Positions 16,151 through 23,295 are shown, counted from the first letter of the stretch. The stretch is 32,031 nucleotides of DNA from Oscillospiraceae bacterium (GCA_017469115.1 JAFUGY010000119.1:1-32031); one strand, 5' to 3'. Notes: generated by a model from the letters alone, not told the origin. Program-made: numbers and translations.

Positions 16151-17437
16151 ATGGCAGATGCAAAAAACATTCTCGTCTTTCCTGCCGGAACAGAGATCGC
16201 TTTTGAAATACATGATGCTCTGAAAAATTCCAAATTTGTAAAACTGTTCGGTGCCACCAGTGTTCCGTGTCATGCCGAATTTGTTTTTCAGGTCTGCGCT
16301 TCCGGGCTTCCTTTTGTGGATGACCCTGCTCTGATTCCGGCATTGAATCATGTGATTGACACTTATCAGATTGATTATGTTTATCCCGCTCATGACAGTG
16401 CGCTTTTGCGCCTCTCGGAGGAACGGGATGCGCTTCATGCCCGCGTGATTGCTTCTCCGAGAGAAACCGTGGAAATCTGCCGCTCCAAGAACAAAACATA
16501 TCGATTTCTTGCCGGTGCTCCCTATCTTCCCGCCTTTTATTTTTCTCCCGATTCTGTTCCCGCTTATCCGGTCTTTATCAAGCCTTCCGTGGGGCAGGGT
16601 TCTCAGGGTGCCCGTATCATACGTGACAAGGCCCATCTGGAGGAAGCTCTTTCCGAAGGAGAAGAATATTCCATCTGCGAATATCTTCCCGGCGAGGAAT
16701 TGACGGTTGATTGCTTTACCGACAGGCACGGTGCTCTCCGTATTGTCAGCCCGCGTTCCCGTGAGCGCATTCGTGCCGGGATTGCCGTCCGCTCCCGAAA
16801 CCTCCCGTTGACGGAAGAGATTCGTGCCATTGCCGAAGATCTCAACCGGCGGTTCGTTTTTAACGGCGCATGGTTCTTCCAGGTGAAAAAAAATACATCC
16901 GGTTCCTTCCGTCTTCTGGAAATTGCTCCGCGTATTGCAGGCACAATGGGGCTCACCCGAAATCTCGGCATCAACATGCCGCTCTTGACGCTGTATAATT
17001 TCTGGGATATGGATGTATCTCTGATTCCCAATCAGGCCAACCTTCTCCTTGACAGGGCTTTCATCAGCCGCTTCCGGACCGATCTTTCCTACTCCTCCGT
17101 GTATGTTGACTTTGATGATACCCTTTTGGTCAACGGGAAAGTGAACGCATACCTGATGATGTTTCTCTATCAGGCGCTGAATCAGGGCAAGCGGCTCTGC
17201 CTGCTGACACGCCACTCTTCCGATATCCTGATTGATCTTGAAAACGCATGCATTCCTGCCTCGCTTTTTTCAGAGATTATCCGGCTTGATGAGAATGGCT
17301 CCAAAACAGATTATATTGTCCCGGATTCGATTTTTATTGATGATTCTTTCTCTGAGCGCAAACGGGTGCACGATGCGCTCGGAATTCCTGTTTTCGATCT
17401 TGACATGGTCGAAAGCCTGATTGACTGGAGGTCATAA
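16151..17437 (+). CDS. ATP-grasp ligase fused to a HAD-superfamily domain
   Basis: A 428-residue fusion, ATG 7 bases after AAGGAG. Residues 1-305 form a carbamoyl-phosphate-synthetase-like ATP-grasp unit: a pre-ATP-grasp Rossmann part (VYPAHDSALLRLSEER), the ATP-binding strand YPVFIKPSVGQGSQGARI, EYLPGEELTVDCF, and the metal-binding FRLLEIAPRIAG. Residues about 315-428 are a HAD domain: motif I VDFDDTL with Asp320 and Asp322, motif II LLTRHSS and motif IV IFIDDSFSERK. Such a fusion suggests an enzyme that ligates an amino acid or acid to a sugar or peptide and then hydrolyses a phosphate, or a HAD half that binds a regulator. The HAD motif III Lys is not obvious to me. It is flanked by a glycosyltransferase and a sugar aminotransferase; the substrate is unknown. 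Confidence 0.88.
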   Translation: MADAKNILVFPAGTEIAFEIHDALKNSKFVKLFGATSVPCHAEFVFQVCASGLPFVDDPALIPALNHVIDTYQIDYVYPAHDSALLRLSEERDALHARVIASPRETVEICRSKNKTYRFLAGAPYLPAFYFSPDSVPAYPVFIKPSVGQGSQGARIIRDKAHLEEALSEGEEYSICEYLPGEELTVDCFTDRHGALRIVSPRSRERIRAGIAVRSRNLPLTEEIRAIAEDLNRRFVFNGAWFFQVKKNTSGSFRLLEIAPRIAGTMGLTRNLGINMPLLTLYNFWDMDVSLIPNQANLLLDRAFISRFRTDLSYSSVYVDFDDTLLVNGKVNAYLMMFLYQALNQGKRLCLLTRHSSDILIDLENACIPASLFSEIIRLDENGSKTDYIVPDSIFIDDSFSERKRVHDALGIPVFDLDMVESLIDWRS

Positions 17438-17441
17438 CCCG

Positions 17442-18545
17442 ATGAATCAAACACCAATCAATGTAACCCGCTCTTCCATGCCGGATTTTGAAGAATACTG
17501 CAGCGAAATTCGTGAACTGTGGGATACCCGTTTCCTCACCAACATGGGATCCAAGCATCTGCAGCTGGAAAAAGAGCTGAAAACCTATCTCAACACCCCG
17601 AATATCACGCTTTTCACCAATGGTCACCTCGCGCTTGAAAATATCATTACCGCTATGGGCCTTCACGGCGAAATCATCACCTCTCCCTTCACTTTTGCAT
17701 CCACTACCCATGCCATTGTCCGCTGCGGCTGTACGCCTGTCTTTTGCGATATCAACCCGGTCGACTATACCATCGATGTAACGAAAATAGAGCCCCTCAT
17801 CACAGAGAAAACCGTTGCCATTCTTCCGATCCATGTTTACGGCAACCTTTGCGACATCGAGGCTATTGAGGCAATTGCCAAGCGCCATTCTCTCAAGGTG
17901 ATCTACGATGCCGCACATACTTTCGGAGAAACCAGAAACGGAATCAGTTCCGCTAATTTCGGTGATGCTTCCATGTTCTCTTTCCATGCCACCAAAGTCT
18001 TTCACACCATTGAGGGCGGAGCTGTCTGTTATGCCGATGACACGCTGAAAACCAAGCTCAATGATCTGAAAAATTTCGGTATTCACGGTCCCGAGAGTGT
18101 CCCTGATGTCGGCGGAAATGCCAAACTGAATGAGTTTTGTGCAGCCATGGGGTTGTGCAACCTCCGCCATCTTGAAGGTGAAATTGAAAAACGCCGTCAG
18201 GTATATGACCGTTACCTCTCTCTTCTCTCCGGCGTCTCCGGTATCCGTCTCAATCAGATTCAGCCCGGTGTACACTCCAATTACGGCTATTTCCCCGTTG
18301 TCTTTGATGGGTATCGCTATTCCCGCGATGAGGTCTTTGATCTTCTTGCCTCTGAGAATATTATTGCCCGGAAGTATTTTTATCCCATTACCAACGCCTT
18401 TGACTGTTATAAAGGCATCCCGGGTTTTGATCCCTCTTCCACTCCGGTTGCACGGCACATCGCAGAACATACTCTCTGTCTCCCGATGTTTGCTGACCTC
18501 TCTCTTTCCGATGTAGAACGGATTTGCTCGTTGATTCTCCGGTAA
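17442..18545 (+). CDS. DegT/DnrJ/EryC1-family PLP-dependent sugar aminotransferase
   Basis: A 367-residue protein; the ATG at 17442 follows CTGGAGG. The fold-type I PLP enzyme pattern is clear: FTNGHLALE at the phosphate-binding turn, SPFTFASTTHAI, PIHVYGN, IYDAAHTFGE with the PLP-pyridine Asp, and FSFHATKVFHTIEGGA, where Lys185 is the Schiff-base Lys. Enzymes of this family aminate keto-sugars on nucleotide carriers, for example dTDP-4-keto-6-deoxyglucose, for O-antigen-like glycans; the VioA/FdtB-type branch is the closest I recognise. The nucleotide-sugar substrate cannot be read. It is 4 bases after the ATP-grasp gene and ends the operon at a strong terminator. Confidence 0.92.
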   Translation: MNQTPINVTRSSMPDFEEYCSEIRELWDTRFLTNMGSKHLQLEKELKTYLNTPNITLFTNGHLALENIITAMGLHGEIITSPFTFASTTHAIVRCGCTPVFCDINPVDYTIDVTKIEPLITEKTVAILPIHVYGNLCDIEAIEAIAKRHSLKVIYDAAHTFGETRNGISSANFGDASMFSFHATKVFHTIEGGAVCYADDTLKTKLNDLKNFGIHGPESVPDVGGNAKLNEFCAAMGLCNLRHLEGEIEKRRQVYDRYLSLLSGVSGIRLNQIQPGVHSNYGYFPVVFDGYRYSRDEVFDLLASENIIARKYFYPITNAFDCYKGIPGFDPSSTPVARHIAEHTLCLPMFADLSLSDVERICSLILR

Positions 18546-18585
18546 TTCTGTTATTTAACGCAAAAAGGCAATATTTTTTAAATTT

Positions 18586-18621
18586 AGTCAAGGAAAATGA
18601 TATTTTTCCTTGACTTTTTTT
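18586..18621 (+). terminator. Intrinsic terminator of the DegT operon
   Basis: A perfect 12-bp stem, AGTCAAGGAAAA (18586-18597) with TTTTCCTTGACT (18604-18615), loops over 6 bases and runs into a T tract to 18621. The right arm contains the -35 box of the following promoter. Confidence 0.85.
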
Positions 18622-18637
18622 GAAAAATCGTTATAAT
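18610..18637 (+). promoter_or_regulatory. Promoter of rpsF-ssb-rpsR
   Basis: TTGACT (18610-18615), a 16-base spacer and TATAAT (18632-18637). The -35 box is inside the terminator stem of the upstream operon. Confidence 0.75.
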
Positions 18638-18645
18638 ATTTTAGC

Positions 18646-18692
18646 CTGCCTTTGTGGCAGACAAATCCTTGCTCCCTTAGAGAAAAGGGGGC
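18646..18692 (+). promoter_or_regulatory. Structured leader of the rpsF operon
   Basis: Two small hairpins precede the ribosome-binding site. CTGCC/GGCAG closes a 5-base loop at 18646-18660, and an 8-bp stem with one G-U pair lies at 18671-18692. The rpsF mRNA leader is bound by an S6:S18 complex in several phyla, so an autoregulatory element is plausible. I cannot confirm the family consensus by eye. Confidence 0.4.
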
Positions 18693-18718
18693 CAATAGAC
18701 CAGAAGGAGGTGCAAACC

Positions 18719-19015
18719 ATGGCAAAAGCAACCGAAAAGTATGAGGTTATGTATATCATCAACCCCAACTTCACCGAAGAGGAAACAGCAGCAGTTGTTG
18801 AAAAGTTCAAGGCACTCGTTGAGGCAAACGGTACTCTGGATGAACTTGAGGAAATGGGCAAGCGCAAGCTCGCTTATGAAATCAACTATATTTCCGAAGG
18901 CTATTATGTCCTCATGAAGTTCACCAGCGGTCCTGAATTCCCGGCAGAGCTCGATCGTATTCTCGGCATTACCGACGGTATTCTCCGTCGCCTGATTACC
19001 CTCAGGGCAGAGTAA
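18719..19015 (+). CDS. rpsF: 30S ribosomal protein S6
   Basis: A 98-residue S6 protein of the small-subunit platform, where it pairs with S18. The sequence starts with EKYEVMYIINPNFTEEE and has the family motifs MGKRKLAYEI, EGYYVLMKF and the C-terminal LRRLITL. The ATG at 18719 follows AGAAGGAGGTG. The operon order rpsF-ssb-rpsR is the conserved Gram-positive arrangement. It ends 9 bases before ssb. Its own leader at 18646-18692 may be an S6:S18 binding site. Confidence 0.97.
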   Translation: MAKATEKYEVMYIINPNFTEEETAAVVEKFKALVEANGTLDELEEMGKRKLAYEINYISEGYYVLMKFTSGPEFPAELDRILGITDGILRRLITLRAE

Positions 19016-19024
19016 GGAGATCAT

Positions 19025-19483
19025 ATGCTGAACCACATTACCATCATGGGTCGTTTGACGCGTGATCCCGAGCTCCGTTACACACAGTCACAGATTCCGG
19101 TGGCTTCTTTCACTCTGGCAGTAGACCGTGATTACAGCGGCCGTGACGGCGGGGAAAGACAGACGGATTTCATTGATTGTGTTGCATGGCGTTCTACCGC
19201 TGAGTTCATCAGTAAGTATTTCCAGAAAGGCAGCATGGCTGTTGCTTCCGGCCGTCTTCAGCTCCGTGACTGGACGGACAAAGAAGGCAATAAGCGCAGA
19301 AATGCCGAAGTTGTTGTCGACAATATTTACTTTGGGGAAAGCAAACGGCGCGACAGTGAATCTGCTCCGAATACCTTTACTCCCCCTTACTCCGGCAATG
19401 ACTATTCTTCGCAGAGTTCCCCCTCTTCTTTGCCCGGCGGCTTTGAAGAACTTTCCGATGATGACGGTGAGCTTCCGTTCTAA
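19025..19483 (+). CDS. ssb: Single-stranded DNA-binding protein
   Basis: A 152-residue SSB with an N-terminal OB fold: MLNHITIMGRLTRDPELRYT, FTLAVDRDYSG, DFIDCVAWRSTAEF and KGSMAVASGRLQLRDWTDKEG. A Ser/Pro-rich linker follows and the tail ends in the acidic DDDGELPF, the tip that contacts replication and repair proteins. The protein binds ssDNA as a tetramer during replication. It lies 9 bases after rpsF with an AAGGAG site and 22 bases before rpsR, in the usual order. The length is a little shorter than B. subtilis SsbA. Confidence 0.97.
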   Translation: MLNHITIMGRLTRDPELRYTQSQIPVASFTLAVDRDYSGRDGGERQTDFIDCVAWRSTAEFISKYFQKGSMAVASGRLQLRDWTDKEGNKRRNAEVVVDNIYFGESKRRDSESAPNTFTPPYSGNDYSSQSSPSSLPGGFEELSDDDGELPF

Positions 19484-19505
19484 TAATTGATAGGAGGATA
19501 TAGCT

Positions 19506-19748
19506 ATGGCTTTTGACAAAAACAACACCAAGGCACCGCGCAAACGGAAAAAAGTTTGCCAGTTCTGTGTTGAGAAGAAAAACTTCATCGACTATAAAGA
19601 TACTGCCACACTTCGCCATTACGTATCTGAGCGCGCAAAGATTTTACCGCGCCGTACAACTGGTGTTTGCGCAATGCATCAGCGCGAGCTTACAGAAGCA
19701 ATCAAGAGAGCCCGTCAGGTTGCTCTTATGCCTTACGTAAGCGATTAA
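19506..19748 (+). CDS. rpsR: 30S ribosomal protein S18
   Basis: An 80-residue S18, partner of S6 in the small-subunit platform. It is recognised by [53 protein letters not shown] and the family length. The two Cys of CQFC plus Cys in GVCAMH suggest a C+ zinc-binding form. AGGAGG precedes the ATG. An intrinsic terminator follows 13 bases after the stop. Confidence 0.97.
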   Translation: MAFDKNNTKAPRKRKKVCQFCVEKKNFIDYKDTATLRHYVSERAKILPRRTTGVCAMHQRELTEAIKRARQVALMPYVSD

Positions 19749-19761
19749 TTTCAAATAAAAA

Positions 19762-19784
19762 GCTGCCGTCACGGCAGCTTTTTT
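19762..19784 (+). terminator. Intrinsic terminator of rpsF-ssb-rpsR
   Basis: GCTGCCG (19762-19768) pairs with CGGCAGC (19772-19778) around TCA; an A run before and six Ts after extend it. Confidence 0.9.
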
Positions 19785-19833
19785 CTATAGGAAAATGCCA
19801 AGGTAAAATTCCCTTCAACATGGCACAGAAAAG

Positions 19834-19865
19834 AAAAACCCCGAAAATACTTGGTATTTTCGAGG
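19834..19865 (-). terminator. Intrinsic terminator of tRNA-Val
   Basis: On the minus strand CGAAAATAC pairs with GTATTTTCG, flanked by further C-G pairs, followed by TTTTT (aaaaa at 19834-19838). It lies just after the tRNA 3' end. Confidence 0.8.
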
Positions 19866-19868
19866 ATC

Positions 19869-19945
19869 TGGTGGAGAGTGGCGGACTCGAACCGCCGACC
19901 TCTCGCGTGTGAGGCGAGCGCACTAACCAGCTGTGCTAACCCTCC
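19869..19945 (-). tRNA. tRNA-Val (anticodon CAC)
   Basis: All four arms fold on the minus strand: acceptor GGAGGGT/ACTCTCC with one G-U pair, D arm GCAC...GTGC, anticodon arm CTCGC-CTCACAC-GCGAG and T arm GGCGG-TTCGAGT-CCGCC. CAC reads the Val codon GUG. The 3' CCA is encoded. It has its own promoter and terminator. Confidence 0.95.
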
Positions 19946-19956
19946 AGAGCCTTTTT

Positions 19957-19985
19957 ATGATAGCACATTCGATGAGGGTTTTCAA
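19957..19985 (-). promoter_or_regulatory. Promoter of tRNA-Val
   Basis: On the minus strand TTGAAA (19980-19985), a 17-base spacer and TATCAT (19957-19962) end 11 bases before the tRNA 5' end. Confidence 0.7.
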
Positions 19986-20042
19986 GGAAAATTTTCGTTC
20001 TTTTCAAAAATTCAAAAAAATAAAAGAATCTGCATTTTTCTG

Positions 20043-20071
20043 TTGACAATTCTGGCATTATTTGCTAAAAT
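20043..20071 (+). promoter_or_regulatory. Promoter of tRNA-Met / tRNA-Glu
   Basis: TTGACA (20043-20048), a 17-base spacer and TAAAAT (20066-20071); the tRNA begins at 20092. It is divergent from the tRNA-Val promoter. Confidence 0.8.
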
Positions 20072-20091
20072 AAGCAACGCTGTTTCGAGAT

Positions 20092-20168
20092 GGCGGCATA
20101 GCTCAGCTGGCTAGAGCACGCGGTTCATACCCGCGGTGTCCCCGGTTCAAATCCAGGTGCCGCTACCA
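20092..20168 (+). tRNA. tRNA-Met (anticodon CAT), elongator type
   Basis: Acceptor GGCGGCA/TGCCGCT with a G1-U72 pair, D arm GCTC...GAGC, anticodon arm CGCGG-TTCATAC-CCGCG and T arm CCCGG-TTCAAAT-CCAGG, with an encoded CCA. The body and acceptor resemble elongator tRNA-Met of Firmicutes rather than initiator. The T stem has one C-A mismatch in its middle. A 10-bp hairpin with one G-U pair follows at 20170-20195. Confidence 0.93.
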
Positions 20169-20201
20169 TAGATGGCGCAGCAAAATCTGTGCCATCGCTT
20201 C

Positions 20202-20273
20202 GGCCCGGTGGTCAAGCGGTTAAGACACCGCCCTTTCACGGCGGTAACACGAGTTCGATTCTCGTCCGGGTCA
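20202..20273 (+). tRNA. tRNA-Glu (anticodon TTC)
   Basis: Acceptor GGCCCGG/CCGGGTC, D arm GTC...GAC, anticodon arm CCGCC-CTTTCAC-GGCGG and T arm ACGAG-TTCGATT-CTCGT, with discriminator A. ATT follows, so CCA is not encoded and must be added by nucleotidyltransferase. It is co-transcribed with tRNA-Met. Confidence 0.95.
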
Positions 20274-20279
20274 TTATAA

Positions 20280-20312
20280 GACAACCTTCGATTACGAAGG
20301 TTGTCTTTTTTT
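20280..20312 (+). terminator. Intrinsic terminator of the tRNA-Met/Glu unit
   Basis: GACAACCTTCG (20280-20290) and its perfect complement at 20295-20305 close an ATTA loop, followed by seven Ts. Confidence 0.93.
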
Positions 20313-20397
20313 GTTGCAAAAGAAGGTTTTTCTCCTTACGGAACCGTTTTGCTATGGAAATAATAGAAAGAAACTATCGGAAAATGATCGTTACGCA

Positions 20398-20426
20398 TTG
20401 AAAAGCAATCTGCAAAGTGATAGAAT
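20398..20426 (+). promoter_or_regulatory. Promoter of the ATPase / oxidoreductase genes
   Basis: TTGAAA (20398-20403), a 17-base spacer and TAGAAT (20421-20426), 34 bases before the ATPase start. The bases between 20313 and 20397 show nothing else clear. Confidence 0.65.
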
Positions 20427-20460
20427 ATGAAATAGATTAATTATGATATGAGGATTTGTC

Positions 20461-21168
20461 ATGTCAAAAAAGATGTTCGTACTGATCGGGAATTACGGAA
20501 GCGGAAAAACGGAGCTCGCGCTGAATTTTGCCATTCGGGCAGCCGCAAACGGAGAACGGACGGAGCTGCTTGATCTTGATATGGTGAATACCTATTTCCG
20601 TCTCACGGAACCAGGCCGTCTGATGCGGATGAAAGATATTCGTGTGGTTTCCCCGAATTTTACCAATTCGAGTGTGGAAACCCTATCCCTGCCGGCAGAA
20701 GTGCAGTCAGCCTTTGCGATGGACTGGGATACGGTTGTCTTTGACGTCGGCGGGGACGCCGTCGGATCCACTGCCCTGGGGCGCTATCATCAGGATTTTG
20801 AAGCCCTTGCACCGGGAGATCTGGAAGTGCTGAACGTCGTCAACATCCGGCGCCCGCTCTCCGGAACGGTGGAAAAAATCATTCGCCTGCAGCAGGAAAT
20901 GGAAGTTCATTCCCGGTTGAAAATTACCGGAATGATCAACAACACCAACCTGGCACAGGCGACAACCCCGGCAGAGCTACGGGACGGCTATGAGATGATC
21001 CGACAGGTCTCGGAAGAGACGGGTGTTCCCGTCCTGTACACTTCGGGAAAGAAAGACATGCTGGACCGCTTTCTGGAAGAAGGCCATGACGAGACCTATA
21101 TTGGCACCCCTTTCCCCATCGACACCTATATGGCCCGCGACTGGGAAAGCTGGGTCAGAAGCCTGTAA
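20461..21168 (+). CDS. P-loop ATPase (SIMIBI/MinD-like) linked to 2-oxoacid oxidoreductase genes
   Basis: A 235-residue soluble protein with the Walker A loop GNYGSGKTE (10-18), a DLDMVN segment (near residue 38) in the position of the MinD-like switch I, and VVFDVGGDAVG as Walker B/switch II. The rest has no second domain. Proteins of this type are commonly found directly upstream of korDABC/vorDABC-like operons in Clostridia, but their function has not been established as far as I know; cofactor or metal-cluster delivery to the ferredoxin or enzyme is an inference from the fold. It has its own promoter and the ferredoxin gene follows after 77 bases. Confidence 0.85.
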   Translation: MSKKMFVLIGNYGSGKTELALNFAIRAAANGERTELLDLDMVNTYFRLTEPGRLMRMKDIRVVSPNFTNSSVETLSLPAEVQSAFAMDWDTVVFDVGGDAVGSTALGRYHQDFEALAPGDLEVLNVVNIRRPLSGTVEKIIRLQQEMEVHSRLKITGMINNTNLAQATTPAELRDGYEMIRQVSEETGVPVLYTSGKKDMLDRFLEEGHDETYIGTPFPIDTYMARDWESWVRSL

Positions 21169-21245
21169 ATCCTTTGGGAACCGATCAAAGCGGATCCCCG
21201 TTTAGATAAAGAAAGAATAACACGAAAAGAGGAGTTGGAATCACT

Positions 21246-21455
21246 ATGATCAAAGTAACCATCAACGAGCTTCTCTGCAAAGGATGCGGATTGTGCGCCC
21301 GGGCATGCCCGAAGAACGTCCTCGCCCTTTCCAGAACGAAGCTCAACCTGAAAGGGTACCACCCGGCAGAAGTTGTCGATCAGGCAGCCTGTATCGGGTG
21401 CGCATCCTGTGCGCGTACCTGCCCTGACGTGGCAATCCGGATCGAGAAAGAGTAA
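21246..21455 (+). CDS. 2[4Fe-4S] ferredoxin subunit of 2-oxoacid:ferredoxin oxidoreductase
   Basis: A 69-residue ferredoxin with two CxxCxxCxxxCP cluster motifs: [12 protein letters not shown] near the start and [12 protein letters not shown] near the end. It is the delta-type (VorD/KorD) electron-transfer subunit of the enzyme encoded by the next three genes. A GAGGAG site precedes the ATG, and the alpha gene begins 15 bases after the stop. The short length and the operon order ferredoxin-alpha-beta-gamma support this role. It passes electrons from oxidative decarboxylation of a 2-oxoacid to free ferredoxin. Confidence 0.92.
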   Translation: MIKVTINELLCKGCGLCARACPKNVLALSRTKLNLKGYHPAEVVDQAACIGCASCARTCPDVAIRIEKE

Positions 21456-21470
21456 GGAGGAGGAACTGAA

Positions 21471-22544
21471 ATGTCATTAACGCTTATGAAAGGCAGCGAA
21501 GCCGTTGCGGAAGCTGCCATCCGTGCAGGTGCACGGTTCTTCTTCGGTTACCCGATCACTCCGCAGACGGAAATTCCGGAATACATGTCTGCCCGGCTTC
21601 CGGAAGTCGGCGGCTGTTTTCTGCAGGCCTAGAGCGAATTTGCAGCCATCAACATGTTCTACGGCGCAGCTGCAACGGGTGAGCGCGTTATCACCTCTTC
21701 CTCCAGCCCCGGCGTTTCCCTGAAGCAGGAAGGAATCTCCTATATGGCCGGTGCAAGGCTTCCGGCAGTTATTCTCAACGTCATGCGCGGCGGCCCCGGC
21801 CTCGGCAGCATCCAGGCCTCGCAGGGGGATTATTTTCAGGCAACCAAGGGCGGCGGGAACGGCGACTACCATCTTCTCACCTATGCCCCTGCCTCCATTC
21901 AGGAGGCTATCGATATCATGATGTTTGCCTACGACAAGGCTGAAAAGTACCGTGTGCCCTGCCTGATTCTGGCTGACGGTATCATGTGCCAGATGATGGA
22001 ACCCGTTGAAATGCCTGAAATGAGAGACTTCAAAGTCGATCCGGAAGCAAAACCGTGGGCTGTAACCGGCTGGAAGCCGGGCGATGCTCCGGAAAAGCGT
22101 GCCGTGATCAATTCCCTGTTCATTACCACGGAAGAACTCTCCGAGCACAACAACGTTCTCCAGAATACCTATCGGGAAATGGAAAAGAATGAAAAGATGT
22201 GGGAATGCTACAAAACGGAGGATGCGGAGTTTATCATCACCGCATTCGGAACCGTTGCGCGCATTGCCAAATCCGCTGCCGATCAGCTCCGTGCGGAGGG
22301 CATCAAGGTCGGTGTATTCCGCCCGATTACCGTATGGCCTTTCCCGTATGAAGCTCTGAAAGAGGTTGCAGAGAACTGCAAAGCAATTCTCGATGTGGAA
22401 GCCAACGAAGGCCAGATGAAGGAAGACGTTCTGCTCGCCGTAGCCGGAACCAGACAAGTGGAATATTTCGGCCACTGCGGCAGCCAGATGCCTACAACGG
22501 ATGAGATCTCAAAGAAGATCCATGAGATGAAGGAGGGCCGGTAA
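21471..22544 (+). pseudogene. 2-oxoacid:ferredoxin oxidoreductase alpha subunit, interrupted by in-frame TAG
   Basis: From the ATG at 21471 (good AGGAGGAGG site) the frame encodes 357 codons matching the VorB/KorA alpha family (usual length about 350-380): [30 protein letters not shown], then FLQA-stop-SEFAAINMFYGAA, TSSSSPGVSLKQEGISYMAGARLP and VMRGGPGLGSIQ. The TAG at 21630-21632 (codon 54) replaces the Glu (GAG) of the usual QAESE stretch; nothing else is damaged and the frame continues to 22544. The first fragment is only 53 residues. Restart at ATG 21654 is possible but has no ribosome-binding site. Reading error, point mutation or suppression are the choices. The neighbours (ferredoxin, beta, gamma) are intact. 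Substrate: branched-chain 2-oxoacids or 2-oxoglutarate, unresolved. Confidence 0.88.
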
Positions 22545-22545
22545 C

Positions 22546-23295
22546 ATGTCAGTCCTGTTTGAAAAAACTCCTTATTTGACCGAAAAGCCGTTCCACTACT
22601 GCCCGGGCTGCAACCACGGCATTATTCATCGCCTCGTAGCGGAATGCCTGGAAGAGAGCGGAATGGGCGAAAAAATCGCGGGTGTGGCACCTGTCGGCTG
22701 CTCGGTATTTGCCTACGATTACTTTAACTGCGATATGCTGGAAGCCGCACACGGGCGCGCCCCTGCCGTGGCCACCGGCGTCAAGCGTGCCAAGCCGGAT
22801 ACGCTCGTCTTCACTTATCAGGGAGACGGCGACCTTGCCTCCATCGGTACCGCGGAGATCGTGCATGCTGCCCACCGCGGAGAAAAAATCGTTACCATTT
22901 TCGTCAACAACGCAATTTACGGTATGACCGGCGGCCAGATGGCGCCGACGACGCTGGTCGGCCAGCGGACCACCACTTCTCCCTACGGCCGTGATGAGGC
23001 ATGGTGCGGCGCACCGATCAAAATGAGTGAGATGCTGGCTCAGGTTCCGGGTGCTTATTATATCGAACGCTGTGCCGTTGATACCAACGCCAATATCATC
23101 AAGACCAAAAAAGCAATCAAGAAGGCCTTTGAGTATGAAAAAGCAGGGCACGGGTTCTGCATGATCGAAGTCCTTTCCACGTGCCCGACCAACTGGGGCC
23201 TGAGCCCGGTGGAAGCCATGAAGTGGCTGGAAGAGAACATGATTCCGTACTACCCGCTCGGTGTATACAAAGACAAGGGGGCTGAAGGAAAATGA
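22546..23295 (+). CDS. 2-oxoacid:ferredoxin oxidoreductase beta subunit (thiamine diphosphate binding)
   Basis: A 249-residue TPP-binding subunit. The N-terminal YCPGCNHGIIHRL and GCSVFAYDYF are family motifs, and the TPP/Mg motif is GDGDLASIGTAEIVHAA followed by FVNNAIYGMTGGQMAPTT. It decarboxylates a 2-oxoacid with the alpha subunit and passes electrons to iron-sulfur centres. The ATG is one base after the alpha stop with AAGGAGGG upstream, and its stop overlaps gamma (ATGA). It is intact. Cys in CPGC and further Cys residues are those of the family. Subunit order fits VorABC/KorABC rather than single-chain PFOR. Confidence 0.93.
   Translation: MSVLFEKTPYLTEKPFHYCPGCNHGIIHRLVAECLEESGMGEKIAGVAPVGCSVFAYDYFNCDMLEAAHGRAPAVATGVKRAKPDTLVFTYQGDGDLASIGTAEIVHAAHRGEKIVTIFVNNAIYGMTGGQMAPTTLVGQRTTTSPYGRDEAWCGAPIKMSEMLAQVPGAYYIERCAVDTNANIIKTKKAIKKAFEYEKAGHGFCMIEVLSTCPTNWGLSPVEAMKWLEENMIPYYPLGVYKDKGAEGK

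Noticed and set aside
16073..17215. 380-codon minus-strand frame opposite the ATP-grasp gene
   Set aside because: No family motif; the plus-strand gene has strong domain evidence in the same bases.
17334..18470. 378-codon minus-strand frame opposite the DegT gene
   Set aside because: The aminotransferase motifs on the plus strand are decisive and the antisense protein shows none.
21630..21632. Pyrrolysine at the TAG codon
   Set aside because: The family has Glu at this site, no pyl genes are in the window, and no reason is seen for Pyl in this enzyme.
21471..22544. Genome-wide reassignment of TAG as a sense codon
   Set aside because: TAG is used as an ordinary stop for the FkbM (5223) and GT2 (16144) genes, with neighbouring genes starting just after.
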